A stretch of DNA of 64,000 nt, taken from NCBI GenBank assembly GCA_008933995.1, contig WARS01000025.1, positions 6,555,477 through 6,619,476 on the forward strand, in the 5' to 3' direction. This document shows positions 27,001-37,300 of this stretch, one piece after another. The first letter of the stretch is position 1. Each line of letters opens with the position of its first letter. Origin of the DNA: Datnioides undecimradiatus (lineage: Eukaryota; Chordata; Actinopteri; Lobotiformes; Datnioididae). Both the position numbers and the translations under genes were made by a program. Below the pieces are notes generated by a model, which worked only from the letters and a program-made list of their open reading frames with translations, ran no database searches and was not told the DNA's origin.

Positions 27001-30000
27001 AATTGAAATTATCCCTAAACATCAACTGTATTTGCTCCTTTTAGCTTCTTTGGATGATCAGAGAGCCTTAGAGGTAGCCTATTGTCAGTTATCTTCTTAC
27101 GTTGATTTACAAATTTGAGGTTACATGAATCCAAAATAAGAAACAGTTTGTGATTGGAGGCAAAAAATAGCAATGAACAATTTTGAATTTGATATTGAAT
27201 TTGTCAATTTTAAGTGATACAAATTCAAAAACTTTATTTTCAGTATCCATATAAAGTTCACAAATCGCCTCTCACAAGATAACGACCACCGAATGCTAAC
27301 GCCAAATCAAACGTTGGGTGCCCCTTCCTGTTTGTTGACATGTCAGCCTCAAATCTAATATTTACAGGAACTCGAGTCAAAAGCACAATTAGTTAAAAAT
27401 TACCGAAAACAGTCCTTTGCTGCGCGACTCATTACTGGACAAAGGATTACTGGAAGATCTCGCAGAGGAAGCCATTTCCATCAGAGACAGTAGGTAATAC
27501 TGGAGTTTCTGTAGACACCCATAACACTCGTGTGGGTTCCTCGGAGGCCCCGCAGGCCCCCAGGAAGCAGGCTGACCTCCTGGCGTCAGGCAACCCACAC
27601 GCTGTCCTCACACAGCCAGAACTGGCTAATGTCATTACGGGCCTGTTTGTGGTCAACAGCTCCCTGATTGAGATGTACAAGTAGCGCTGCTCGATGAATG
27701 TAGGAAGTCTATTAGTTAGTCAGAGTCCCAGATGGCCTGCAGAGGACAGACTTGCGTGTGCTCCTTCAACCCCCCCGCCCTCACCTCTAAACACACACAC
27801 ATATACACACGAGCGTGCATAAGCAGTGATACAGACACACACATGCACACACACACACACACACTTAATTACACTGCCTCCGAGTGAACCCTCTGACAGG
27901 CGGACGACTACGAGCAAAGACAGAAGTGTGTCTATGTCCCAGTGTCTGCAGGAACAGAGAATTCTTCACAGAGCTGATGCACAAGAAAGCCAGGCTTAGG
28001 CCCTAACAAGGTTAAACCCCTGAAAAAGAGTGACTTTTTAAATCATGGAGATTTGTGTTTCTGCGGGGTGTAATTAGCTTTGCAGCGGGGGAGGAGGGAG
28101 GGTCGGGATGCTGGCGAGGGGGCCGGCAAGAGGCAAAGCGGGGGACGACGACAGTGGGGTGCATTGTGGAGTCCGGCGGATTCAGGGGAGTAAATCTGAT
28201 TATCAGCTCGTGTCAGAAGCCAGGCTCAGATACAGCTTAGCATTCAGGGCAACTTTCTACTTTCGATGGTTAGACAATGACCCCCCTTTGCAGGCCCACG
28301 CAGCCCCAGAGGGCCCCGGCAACTCTTCCCCTGAAGCATCCACATCCTGACACGACGCAGCACCGCACAGGATGACTTTGATACAGCACCACTGTACATA
28401 CAATGGTGGAGGAAGTATTCAAACACTGCAACAGTTTTACACAGCAGACATTGTTTGCACGTGTTGGGGTGATGTCAGTGGAGTCACCGTCATTCATAGT
28501 TTAAGGTTACAAGTTTGATCATTTAATAAAATCTCTGCAAGACCTCCGCATGTCTGCTTGAGGCTTGGAGCTCAAGGCTGTATTAGCCACAGCAAGCATC
28601 GCATTGAATCTCCCAGCTGAGTTGCATTGTGGGTAATGCAAGAAGAATCATGCATGAAATAATAAAATTAGACATCTCTTGTTCTGCTCATTGATTTAAA
28701 GAAAATCAGTCTACCTTGAGTCTTGTGATGGACGCACTTCGCTACAAATCACGTCACACCTTTCACATCAAAATGTCGAAAATGCACATTGCAGCCACTC
28801 GTCTGGACACAATTCCCCAAACTATGAAGGTCTATAAGCTGAGTCTTTGAACTTTCTTGAGTTGTGTAACCCATTCATCCATTTTTGTCAATGTTACTGT
28901 GCACAGATGCTTCACAGATGCTACCTCATATTTACACCGTTCAGTCATGAATAGACACCAGTGGCTGCTACTGACGACTAACCACGATCACGTTGTTATA
29001 GCTGGAGATAATTTCAAATAATCTGGTCATATTAGAGATATGAAATAGGTTATTTAACAGTATATAGTTTCCACCTGAACTCAAATATGTGTTTTGGATT
29101 TTGTTTCAGTTCTCGAGTTTCAGATAAGCTTGGTTTGCAACATCTCAACTCCTTCGGAGCACATCATGCTCTGGTGGGCACCTTCGAGAAGTGTGGCGCG
29201 GAAACTGGAGCCCACCTGCACTCATACACTGATGACTTTCCAGTACAATACATCTTGTGTCTAGTGTTAATAGCTAAACAGTTAACATTACCAATATCTG
29301 AATATTTATAAAGTCTGACTTTTTAATTTTTAACCCATTAATTGAACTTTTTTGTGTGAAAACTGAATCAGACAGAAATTATTGGAGTAGTTTTGTACGT
29401 GTAAAGCTGAAAAATGTTGTAAAGAAGTGCCGTAAATCTGTATTTGTTTACTGTTCACTGCTGATTACACGGAATCAACAGGAATCCTCCATCAAAGCTA
29501 CGTCTGCTGCATATCTTTAAAGGGGTTCAGACTAGGAACAAGTGTGGCGTGATGAGGCTTTTCTCTCTTTGCTCTGTTCTCTATTTAAGAAAACAACTAG
29601 AAGTCGGCTTCTTAAACCATAAAACCTGGGCTGAACTCTAGTTTTAAGCTGGAGCTCCGCAGCTCTGTCGACTTGTTTGGGCACCTGTGCATTCTGACCT
29701 GCACAGTCTCATTGCAGCTCGTGTCCCGGGTGACGGTACAGGAGCTCTGACGCTTATATAAAGCAGACTGCTGGCTCAACAGCCCCTCGTCGGCTGTCTG
29801 TCTGTTTAGACAGAGACACGCTTGTTGTAAAAGTTGTGTCTCTGTATGACGGGAGCAGTTTTACCATCACAATGCCGCTGTGATTTATAGGATATAGCAG
29901 CGGCAGAGGAGAAACGGCGGAGGGTGATGGCGGGCCTGATGAACTTGCCGAATGCAGAAGTGCTGAAGGCAGTCGAGGATGTAAATGAGGCTGTAAGGAC

Positions 30001-30193
30001 CAGCGAGCGTCTTTGTCTGCCGACTTTACTTGTTTGTTTAACCAGAGGCCAAGACAGGAAGCCAGCCCACACAACTCTGCTGTCCCCATGGCAACCCCAC
30101 TGTTAATTGTGGCACATCCACTCCCAGACTCTTTTCAGCAAAGGGGAGAGGTGGGGACTTTTGAGTGTTGGAGGAGAGAAAGAAGAAGAAGAG

Positions 30194-30242
<49 letters not shown>

Positions 30243-31498
30243 TCTTTTTAACTGTTCAAGGGAAGGCAAGAAAATTTGGGTTTGCTTCATTTTTTAATAA
30301 TAATAAGTTTAATAATGTTTTGCTCGTTTGTCATTCATCATGGACGGTTCATGCTTGTCATTTCCAATGTTTGATACCCTTTCACTGTTTTCAGTCATTG
30401 TCAATTGAATATCTTTGGGTTTCAGACTCATTAACTGTAAAATTACCTGACGTCACATTGGAAAACTGTACATGGTTCTGAAAGACCTTTACTCAGAAAC
30501 CCCAATATTCATTGAAATGTCCCAATGGACTAAAAACCCAATTATCCACAGACCTGTTGATCTAAGAAAACACTCTACCTGCAGTTTTGATTCTTAATGT
30601 CTTAGTGTACTTGGGCTTGTAGCAGAGGACGAAGCCATGAAACCTCAGGCCTCATGGTAACAATGGTCAGGTGACCTTTTTCATCATGGTAACAATAATA
30701 ACTTTGTGAAACAGGCACCAAAACCACTTGTTTAGGTTAGGTTAGAGTTAAAATACGTGTAGTGGTTGCATCAGGGAGCTATGTCCATAAGCTGGAAAGT
30801 CTTTATATCTGGAGCAATGAGACTTCAGAGTGTTGGACAAGTGTTTTTGGAGTCATTGTCACGTATCAAACCACAAAACCAAAAGTAACAAAGGAAAAAT
30901 ATTGGTATGTCTTAAGAATTATCATACTATACAAGCCATAAATCAGTCCAATGTTCACGATGACATGATTGCCAGTTTACTGAGGGTAAATTATTTGGGC
31001 TTTAGTTCAGTACAGTTCAGTAGTTGTCTTATCATCTACAAGCAGATGTCCAGGTAAGCACACTTCATTACACCTGACTATATAACATCAGCTGCTGTAG
31101 GACTGTACTGCATTCCTTGGCTCAAACCACTGTCTTCCTGTTTAGTCCTGTAACAGTGCAGCTCCCTGTGTACAACTTCTTTTTGTTTTGACTCTTGGGG
31201 AGCCTTATTTGTGAATATAACTTGCTCTCAAACACAGACTCTTACAAAGCAACTAAAGGGTGTTTTCTCACAACACATTAACAGGTGACATTCATCAGGA
31301 TAAATGACCAATTTACAATTAGCAGTTATATTAGTTGCCTGGAACATTAGTATGAACTATATGTAAGAGTGTTGCCTGTTATTATTTAGTTTTGGTTTTG
31401 CTATTAGGTTCAAATGGTATTTGTGCACTCACAGTGTACTGGTAGGTTCCTCTGTCCCACAGTGTGGCTTTGCTGACGAAAGACACATAAATGGGTCC
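2140..31498 (-). CDS. c12orf42: C12orf42-like protein, 8 coding exons, 5' end not found
   Basis: Uncharacterised protein family; I assign no function. Minus-strand exons join as 31498-31433, 24561-24378, 22008-21574, 21440-20970, 16956-16804, 12842-12642, 8059-7967 and 2381-2140, all GT-AG. They give 1845 nt, 614 residues plus stop. Identification rests on two boxes that match human C12orf42 as I recall it: KATLWDR (human SATLWDR) and CPRFLSHMK (human CSRFINHMK). They are separated by 17 residues in both, across an intron here. The rest is Pro/Ser/Thr-rich and low in hydrophobics, with no transmembrane segment or known domain, so it is probably disordered. Human C12orf42 is about 360 residues, so the fish protein is much longer. 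It ends ELTV, compatible with a class II PDZ ligand. The initiator Met must lie upstream of 31498. It is divergent from pah, as expected for this neighbourhood. Confidence 0.65.
2382..7966 (-). other. c12orf42-like intron before the last exon
   Basis: 5585 nt. Two ZNF143-like CTACAATTCCCATAATGCA sequences lie at 5547-5565 (minus) and 6683-6704 (plus). No exon or transposon recognised. Confidence 0.6.
7967..8059 (-). CDS. c12orf42: c12orf42-like exon, acceptor uncertain
   Basis: 93 nt as drawn, phase 1 at both ends, donor AAG/GTACAG. Encodes GGSGSPSSWIIDLTPSYDMF then RSAHSPCKSNQ. The stronger-looking acceptor (TTTCCTTGCAG, exon start 8072) would put a TGA in frame after the previous exon. I therefore used the AG at 8060-8061 (TCTGAAG), 13 nt downstream. 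The alternative is an unseen small exon in the 4.6-kb intron. Confidence 0.5.
8640..8880. repeat. Fragment of a dispersed repeat (possible GCTTAGC-family interior)
   Basis: Contains GACTATTTCTTAGCAGGGTC and GTGGTTGCCTGGCAACCTGT. I associate these with longer copies of the same dispersed percomorph repeat, from general knowledge and not from a second copy in this window. GGTTGCCTGGCAACC is itself a near-perfect palindrome and resembles an RFX X-box (GTTGCC-N-GGCAAC). Confidence 0.4.
9150..9300. promoter_or_regulatory. Candidate conserved non-coding element with octamer motif
   Basis: Contains GCATTATGCAAATGATCATA (octamer ATGCAAAT at about 9163) and GGCATAATTGC. Its even base mix and lack of simple repeats set it apart from the neighbouring intron. 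Purely a sequence impression. Confidence 0.25.
11981..12010. repeat. (CA)15 microsatellite
   Basis: Fifteen uninterrupted CA units. Confidence 0.95.
12642..12842 (-). CDS. c12orf42: c12orf42-like exon, acidic
   Basis: 201 nt, phase 1 at both ends. Acceptor CTCCTTCTGCAG, donor CAG/GTATAC. Encodes ELSPGLAALTVGCDSG, a leucine-rich SRVQLLLLDRLEPETAYSPY segment and ELSPVQDWSDLSMGYDPG. It is the most hydrophobic and tryptophan-bearing part of the protein, so the likeliest to contain a short folded or binding motif. Confidence 0.65.
13280..13685. repeat. TTCATCCTCTGGG repeat, about three tandem units
   Basis: Three successive copies of a roughly 130-bp unit, each beginning TGGTGGCGCTAGA or a variant, then a TTCATCCTCTGGGTACCATG core (13467 and 13612; diverged at 13331), then a GTTGAGATATTTCAGTCT block where present. 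Confidence 0.6.
14147..14164. repeat. (AC)9 microsatellite
   Basis: Nine AC units in an intron of the c12orf42-like gene. Confidence 0.9.
15500..15519. repeat. (AC)10 microsatellite
   Basis: Ten CA/AC units; another ACACACA follows at about 15550. Confidence 0.9.
16230..16780. repeat. Composite GCTAA + TTCATCCTCTGGG repeat
   Basis: Module A (16230-16380) is dense in GCTAA/TTAGC and TTAGCATGCTAAC. Module B (16590-16765) has GTTCATCCCCTGGGAGCCAT (16662) and GTTGTTGAGACACTTCAGTC. The same order recurs at 44255 and 56195. Confidence 0.6.
16804..16956 (-). CDS. c12orf42: c12orf42-like exon, Cys/Ser-rich
   Basis: 153 nt, phase 1 at both ends. Acceptor GTGCTGTCGCAG, donor CAG/GTAGAC. Encodes GRCGTAASRCSELSCSQSHV then FDELEAIAPRSASSASLDQP. 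Its 3' intronic flank runs into a GCTAA-family repeat (16230-16780). Confidence 0.65.
16957..20969 (-). other. c12orf42-like intron (20970 to 16956)
   Basis: 4013 nt. Contains a G/T-rich run at 18377-18396 and a GC-rich possible regulatory stretch at 20380-20720. No exon recognised. Confidence 0.6.
20380..20720. promoter_or_regulatory. GC-rich candidate enhancer with SOX- and TCF-like sites
   Basis: Contains CTATTGT three times or near-matches (about 20429, 20591, 20661), CCTTTGAAC (20608) resembling a TCF/LEF site, and CpG-rich sequence. It lies in the intron just downstream of the 20970-21440 exon and has no coding support. Confidence 0.25.
20970..21440 (-). CDS. c12orf42: c12orf42-like exon, largest, Pro/Ser/Thr-rich
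   Basis: 471 nt, phase 1 at both ends. Acceptor ATTTTGCAG, donor AGAG/GTGAGA. Encodes VDVMESDPESRACFLPLQPS, a PLYEPVFGQTKPLSPRPGSG segment with repeated S/T-P sites, and a run of five threonines. No domain recognised. Reading through the donor hits a stop three codons later. Confidence 0.7.
21574..22008 (-). CDS. c12orf42: c12orf42-like exon, Pro/Ser-rich
   Basis: 435 nt, phase 1 at both ends. Starts GPPYKPDRRRRTVVQNEG, with an RRRR basic patch, then proline-rich sequence (TPPASTINPTPPHLNTPLPD), then Ser-rich sequence ending RSSALSG. Acceptor CTGACCTCCAG, donor GTAAAA. Only 133 nt of intron separates it from the next exon. Confidence 0.7.
22009..24377 (-). other. c12orf42-like intron (24378 to 22008)
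   Basis: 2369 nt. Contains a G17 tract at 23576-23592 beside pyrimidine-rich DNA (23440-23525). The flanking exon phases (1/1) match, so no exon is missing here. Confidence 0.65.
23576..23592. repeat. G17 homopolymer
   Basis: Seventeen G in a row after a GT-rich stretch. Confidence 0.9.
24378..24561 (-). CDS. c12orf42: c12orf42-like exon, CxRFxxHMK box
   Basis: 184 nt between acceptor TTGTCTTCCAG and donor GTGAGG. Phase 0 in, so it joins the previous exon exactly; phase 1 out. Encodes AHDRPDHRPLL, then CPRFLSHMKAHPEDLRPP, which aligns with the human CSRFINHMK region. The remainder is Ser/Thr/Pro-rich and ends LEG. Confidence 0.7.
24602..24990. repeat. AT-rich low-complexity tract
   Basis: Almost entirely A/T with degenerate AAT, AAC and AATA units, including (AAT)n then (AAC)n near 24675-24705. 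It lies just upstream (in + coordinates) of the 24378-24561 exon. Confidence 0.85.
25792..25846. repeat. Polypurine tract
   Basis: About 55 bases of G/A with only two pyrimidine interruptions and several GGGG runs; could form a triplex or G-quadruplex. Confidence 0.8.
27846..27864. repeat. (AC)9 microsatellite
   Basis: Sits within a longer CA-rich stretch starting near 27790. Confidence 0.9.
30196..30240. repeat. (GT)22 microsatellite
   Basis: The longest dinucleotide run in the window, preceded by a short GAA-rich stretch (30179-30195). Confidence 0.95.
31433..31498 (-). CDS. c12orf42: c12orf42-like exon, ATLWDR box
   Basis: 22 codons between acceptor TTTTTCCTTGCAG and donor GTGAGT, phase 0 at both ends. 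Encodes GPIYVSFVSKATLWDRGTYQ plus YT. The KATLWDR box matches human C12orf42. It has no in-frame ATG, so at least one exon lies further upstream. Confidence 0.7.
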
Positions 31499-32449
31499 CT
31501 GCAAGGAAAAAGAGAGAGCAAAGGTGACAAATAAATATAAAACCTTGTTGATAACAGAAATATGGCACAGGAACATGCTCAAAATTAAAGGTTCAGGTTT
31601 GTCTGAGTCAGATTGAGACTGATCAATCAAAAGAGTTCAGAGATCTGCTCTCAGTAGCTCAATCTCCTGCTCCCTGGGCCCCTGGGTTGAGAACAACGAC
31701 TGAAGCCTGGCAAAACAAATAAAAAGCCACACAGTGAGAGGGCTCTTCAGAGACATTAAACCCCCCACCAGTGCATTAATAACCCCTCTGTCTTGATTAT
31801 TGAGCTGCTGTGCAACCTTTGAGCTGCTATAGCAGAAGACTCAATGATGGAGTCCTCTCTCCCACGCAACCACTTTCCAACATCTGTTCAGTTTACCAAG
31901 TGTCTGTTCCTTATCTCTTTCCCCTTTCTCTTTACCATGTAGCTTCCACAGTATGGTGGTTTTATGGTAAGGGTGCATCAGTTTGACCCGTGGAGCAGGG
32001 GGCGCTGTGTTAACTCATCAATCACTGGAGACACATCACCAGCCAATGCCCAGCAGTCAGCAGAGCAGCTCATCCATCTCTCTTTGGATCTCCTGGCAGC
32101 TCCCAGAAGCACTGAGTCAGCTCCAGAGTTGGTCCACTCCAGGGAGCAAGAGAGCAGATCCTCCCAGGGATCACCCTTCATTCATGGGCTGTAACCCCAG
32201 ACCAGAGTGGGTGACAGGGGGCAAGAGGAGCTCGCAGGGTGGGAGGACAATGGAGCTTGATGTGTGTGCGTCTCTTTTCCTTTGGAGTGCACTGGTGTTG
32301 AGCTCTACCAGCTTGTGCTAGACTCTCAAACCCATTCAGTGCCACTATGAGTGGCTAGAGGGCAGCGTAGGTCTGGCCATCTCATTGCCTTTGTCTCTTG
32401 GCTTCATTTAGACTGTACCTGTTGTATTTAACAAAGCACATCACGTATG

Positions 32450-32650
32450 ATTATGCACATTATGGCAGAAATACCTCGCTGGCTCTCCATCGTTAATAGA
32501 AGCCTTAATTGCAGCCGAATAATGAACAGACTGGGGAACAACAACTAATTTCCCAGTGAATCATGGGTGCTTGTGGCCCAATGACCTTGTTGTTGCTAAT
32601 TATATGCTGAATGTGAAATCAAGTACATTTTGAGACAGTAAAGGATGAAG
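32450..32650. promoter_or_regulatory. Candidate conserved non-coding element
   Basis: Repeat-free stretch with homeodomain-type TTAATTGC and CTAATTAT sites and a TGACCTTG nuclear-receptor half-site (32582). It lies about 1 kb upstream of the first recognised c12orf42-like exon. Confidence 0.2.
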
Positions 32651-34239
32651 TGGCTGGGGGTTGGGTTAGCCTGTGGCAACAATGTGGAGAAATTATGTGG
32701 ACGGATACAGAAAATACAGCGACGGAAAGAGGCCAAATAAATAAGGAAATGAATGCTGGCTGAGCAGAGGCAATGCTAGCATCACCTCTGTAGGTCGAGG
32801 GAAAGAAAATCAGTTTGCAAGATGCTTATCCAAGACTTTTTAAATTTAAAAAACTTTATTTTTAAAAAAACTAACATGCAGTTTTTCACAAAATATCGCA
32901 AGTTGACTGTCCACACCCTTTTGGATCTTTTCCAGAGCTGAAGCTCTTTTAAAACGTTAGCATGCCAGGCTAACTTGCCTACTCCCTACAATAGTAACAT
33001 GAGCCAGGGTAACTTCCAAGGACAACAGCCATAATATTAGCAAACTATGTTGCAAGCTACATTTAAAGATAAATCCAGTGATAGCACAGCCACCATGTAG
33101 CTTTTGTCTACTGTGTGGAAGCTAGTACTGGATGCTATATGGGTTAGCTTTAGCAGGTTTAGCAACTCAATAACGTGATGTTCACTAAAGTCATTGGTTA
33201 ATTCTTATGCTAGCACTCTTTCTCCCGTGATATTATCTGTTGAAATTAAGGGGAATCTCTGTGTGATTACTCTAAACTGCACAGAAAACCTGCCAGATAT
33301 AACTATACTGTAGCTGCTATGTGACATAACGGTCTCACCTGTCCCTCTACAGATGTTGTCTGCCCAATTGAAGCATTTCACAAAGCTTTCTAGTGTTTTT
33401 AAAATGCCCTGGAAACATGGAAATTTAAACATTTACAAAACATTTCTGGGTAAATTCCTGTCAGGCCAGGTCACGAATGGACGTTCAATCTCAGCTTTTA
33501 CACCAACCCGGCAGAAAAGTGCAAATTTTAACATCTGCCATTTCATGAAAAGTGGACAAATGTCTGCGAATGTCAGCTAATGGAAATCATATGGTTTATA
33601 TAACAGTCTGATGATGATGATAACAGGTGTCAAATTGGCATCTGTTTGTAATTGCAAACCAAAGCTAGTGTCCTGTTAACTCAGACAGAAAGGCATTAAT
33701 CAATGGCCTCTTTCTGGCTTTCATGTCATTGTTTGACCCATCATCAGCGAGTACATCACCCCCTAACCCTACAACACATAATCCCATATAGGGTTTGTCT
33801 AAAGTGATTGCTGCCCCTCTTTTCATTGTTCAATTCAGATGATGTGATTAGGGAGATTCCTAGCAGATGGGATTTCCACTGTGCATGTGTCGACAGCGTG
33901 CATCACCCCTGTTTCTACACAAACTCCACCTTGAGGTACTTCCTGTCAGATCCATTGAGTGCACGGCGGCGTGGGCAGGCTGGACTACAGCAGACAGGAA
34001 GTGCTGTGGTGCCGGTCTGAGCCAGCAGAGGGAAATATGGTCAAATATGGCCTGTCTTATCAATAATGAGTAGGTGGAACGGGCTGGATCAAATTACCAA
34101 TTTAGAGCTAATCACCAAAGTGGTGGCTGGTCTTTACTTTATCCCCTCTCCCACTCTGCTTTCTCCTCTCTCTGGCGATTCCTGTCTCCATCTGTCCGTC
34201 TTTCTCAGGGGAGCCCTTCCCTCTCTCCTGAGCACCACA

Positions 34240-34360
34240 CTGGATGTTTTATTAATTCTGTTTCACCTGATTACACCCTGTCTGTAAGTCAGGGCACATT
34301 AATAGGCATTTAATCAACGTTTAATTAAAGGGAGCAGGCACTGAACAGAGGGCCACAGAT
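34240..34360. promoter_or_regulatory. Candidate conserved non-coding element
   Basis: Contains ATTAATAGGCATTTAATCAA and GTTTAATTAAAGG, a dense group of TAAT cores flanked by balanced sequence. Weak evidence only. Confidence 0.2.
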
Positions 34361-37300
34361 CAGAGCTGCATCCTGGTGAGGTCAGCATCAAGGACGCACT
34401 AACTCACAGGTTATATAGACAAATCTGGGCTGTGTGCCTGGAAATAAACAAGCTGCCATTACTGCAGGATCTCACTTGTAAACACCGCGATCTTAAACAT
34501 TGTCTAAATGTTAAAACATATCAAATTCCATTAAAGTAGAATTGTTTGAATATTCAAGACTTTTCAATTCAATTGCAGTCCAGTTTTAAGAGATGGCAAG
34601 ATGTATTTTCTATTTTGTGCTGTTATCAAATGCAGCTTTGGAACAAGCAAACAGCAAAATTCACAAACTTGCAATAAATAGTTGGGTTTTTTTTGGCTTC
34701 AAATAAGGTGTGAACAAAATATTAAACCTGGTAAACAAAGAATTTGTTACCTGGTATATAAAGTAAAAGTTAAAAAAATATCTTATGGAGGTCAGGACCA
34801 AAACCTGCGAAATAACCAATTTTCAGACAAGTGCTTAGAGACAGACTACCTCCATGTGCTGGCAGCTGCCAACTCATACATTTCTGCACAGTATGAATGT
34901 GTTAACCCTGCTGCTGCAGTGATGGCGGCTGTGTCTGAGACAGCAACGCATAAATCAGCAGCCGGATTTGTCTATAAACCAACTAACTTTGAGACAAAAG
35001 GGCTACACGGTTTCTAAAGCTCAGACAAAACTTTAAAAGCACACCACAGGAACTCGACAATGCAGCGCAACACAGCTGATGAGTAGATCCAGTTCAGAAG
35101 ACAATCGCGCAAACGGCCGAGCTATCAATGGCAAACAAAAGGCGAGGGTGACCACCTCAGCATGGCTTTGGCCAGGTTAGAGGCAGAGACAGAATAGGAG
35201 AGCACCCAGATTGAGAGAGTGAAAGCCCGGGGTCAGCTATAATGAGCCGTGAATGTGAGCATCCGACCAATCCTGTTTAATGGGGTTCATCCCTGGAAAG
35301 GTTTCTGTCCTGCCTCGCACCGGTGTTTGTGTGTGTTCACGTTGGGGTTCGGGTCAGGGGGGCTGCAAGGGCTCTCTGACCCTGAAATGAGCCCTGGGAG
35401 TCAGTGGGGACCCCCGCTGGCAGGACAGAGGTCCCTTTATGCTTTAATCTGCAAGCAAGGAGGATCAATATGGCGACTATTGGTGCTGGGATTGTGTGCA
35501 GGAGTAAGCGGTCCAGCCATTTTGGATGTCTCACAGGGGGTTGGCGCACCCTGACAAAAGCACAGCCCCACTGCCACCACCAGTCACAATGACCTGTGGG
35601 ACAGTGGCACACCAGCAGCTAACCTACTTAACATTCATTAGTGTCAGAGAGGTGGACAGATGCTCCGGGTCTTACGGATCTTCTCTCTCATGTTCTCTAC
35701 ATGGGGCTCATTCAGCAGCGTTTGACGTGTCTTTCATTTGGGATATTGGAGTTGTGGGCGGTGGCGGCAGCAGGCCGCTCAGCTGTGGATTTAGGAAGAG
35801 CTGGGTGGGCATGGATGGACTCACCCTGTGCGCGTGGTGCGCAGAGCGGGAGCCCTCAGGCCGCCAGGTGCTCGTGCTGACAGGATGCCTGGGCCGAGCC
35901 AGAAACCTCCGATGACGTTTGAAATCCTGATTTCTGGAAGGAGTGTTGTCCCAGTGAGGCTCTGGAGCTCCTCTTCTCTCGACAGCAGACATGTCCAATG
36001 AGCTCTAATCTTACATTTTACTCATCTTCTTCATCAAAATCAAACATTTCACCACTGAAGTCCTAAAGTAAGAAGGAAACACTCTCATGTCGCCAAATAA
36101 TCCTTGAATAACATGAAGCGCCTTCATGCTCTGTAGCTGAATGATTTAAGGGCAGAGGAACTGAGCAATGCTTCTCTGTGGGAGGCTAAAAAATGCCCTG
36201 TGTTTAAATAGCTTATGGCTGTTAATTATTACCATCCTGCTACACTGGTGCAACTCTCTCATGCACAACGTTTCCTTGGCAAGCAAAGGCAAGAGACAAT
36301 ATTCCTTTCTGAGCTTGCTTCAAATTTGCAGGAAAATAATAAAGCGAAAGCCCGTGTTCCTTCCACATGAAACACAAAAACAAGGCCTACAATAAACCAA
36401 AGCCCTCAATTAAGAAGTGCACAGCACTGTAGCCCCACACAGTGACAGAGGCCAGAACAGAAATCAGGACCAGCTGGACAGAGAGAGGTCTTTTCAGTCC
36501 GACTCCAGACACAACATGGATCAGGTTCTGGGCTGCTATACAGCCGCATAAATCTCCTGGCCTTAATTACATTACGGGGCATATAGTGGCAAGCTCTGTG
36601 GAAACAATGGACCCTATCAATTCCACAAATCAGAGCTCAGTGAGTGTGTATGTGCTTCTGTGTGCGTGCATGCTCTGAACAGCCCTCTATCTGTATCTCC
36701 AATCAAAGCTTATTATCCAGAATGTGACTTGAGTCGGAGGCTCTTCATCTTCAGATTTGTAGTGCAGGGGAAAAAAAACTAGTAAATACGCTCTCGGTGT
36801 AATATTAACAAGGGCTGTTGACAAATGAGGAGTAGTGAGTGATTTCCATGGTGACCAGACCAAACACTTACAACCCATGTCCCACTTCAGCTGCGTAAAA
36901 TAAATCTTTTAAACTCATCCTAGGTTTTAAAGGCGCTTGCCCTCTGCAGAATCTGCTTCGTGTCACTTAAAATGGAAAAAGAAGAAACATGAAAATCCTC
37001 TGACCATAATAGCATGACTTGTGACACGTACTAAAGCTTCTTGGGGACAATCTAAGATCAAGATCAACCTCTCCTTTACATCTCCCTTCCTAAAGCACTC
37101 TGAGGTCTCCCTCTGTTCGACCCTGCAGGGGCTCTGCGCTCCGCTTTTTGGGTAATCCAGATGCCACAATACCAGTTGCTAAGACACTGCCTGAAAATGC
37201 ATTGTGTGTACGAGGGGAAGTGAGGTTTTCAAATCAGTATTTTTGTGGCGCGGATGTGAATGCGATGGACTTTTGCTTCAGGCAGTACATCTCGGTTTTA

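Larger units (their letters stand above)
24562..31432 (-). other. c12orf42-like intron (31433 to 24561)
   Basis: 6871 nt, the longest intron. It holds an AT-rich tract (24602-24990), a polypurine tract (25792-25846), an (AC)n tract (27846-27864) and a (GT)22 microsatellite (30196-30240). Phase 0/0 and the preserved human motif spacing argue that the two flanking exons splice directly together. Confidence 0.65.

Noticed and set aside
27389-27680. Minus-strand frame ending SSNESRSKGLFSVIFN, inside the long c12orf42-like intron
   Set aside because: Looked exon-like, but the exons on either side already join in phase 0 with the human motif spacing; adding it would break that.
30013-30481. Plus-strand frames containing (CV)n
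   Set aside because: Translation of the (GT)22 microsatellite.
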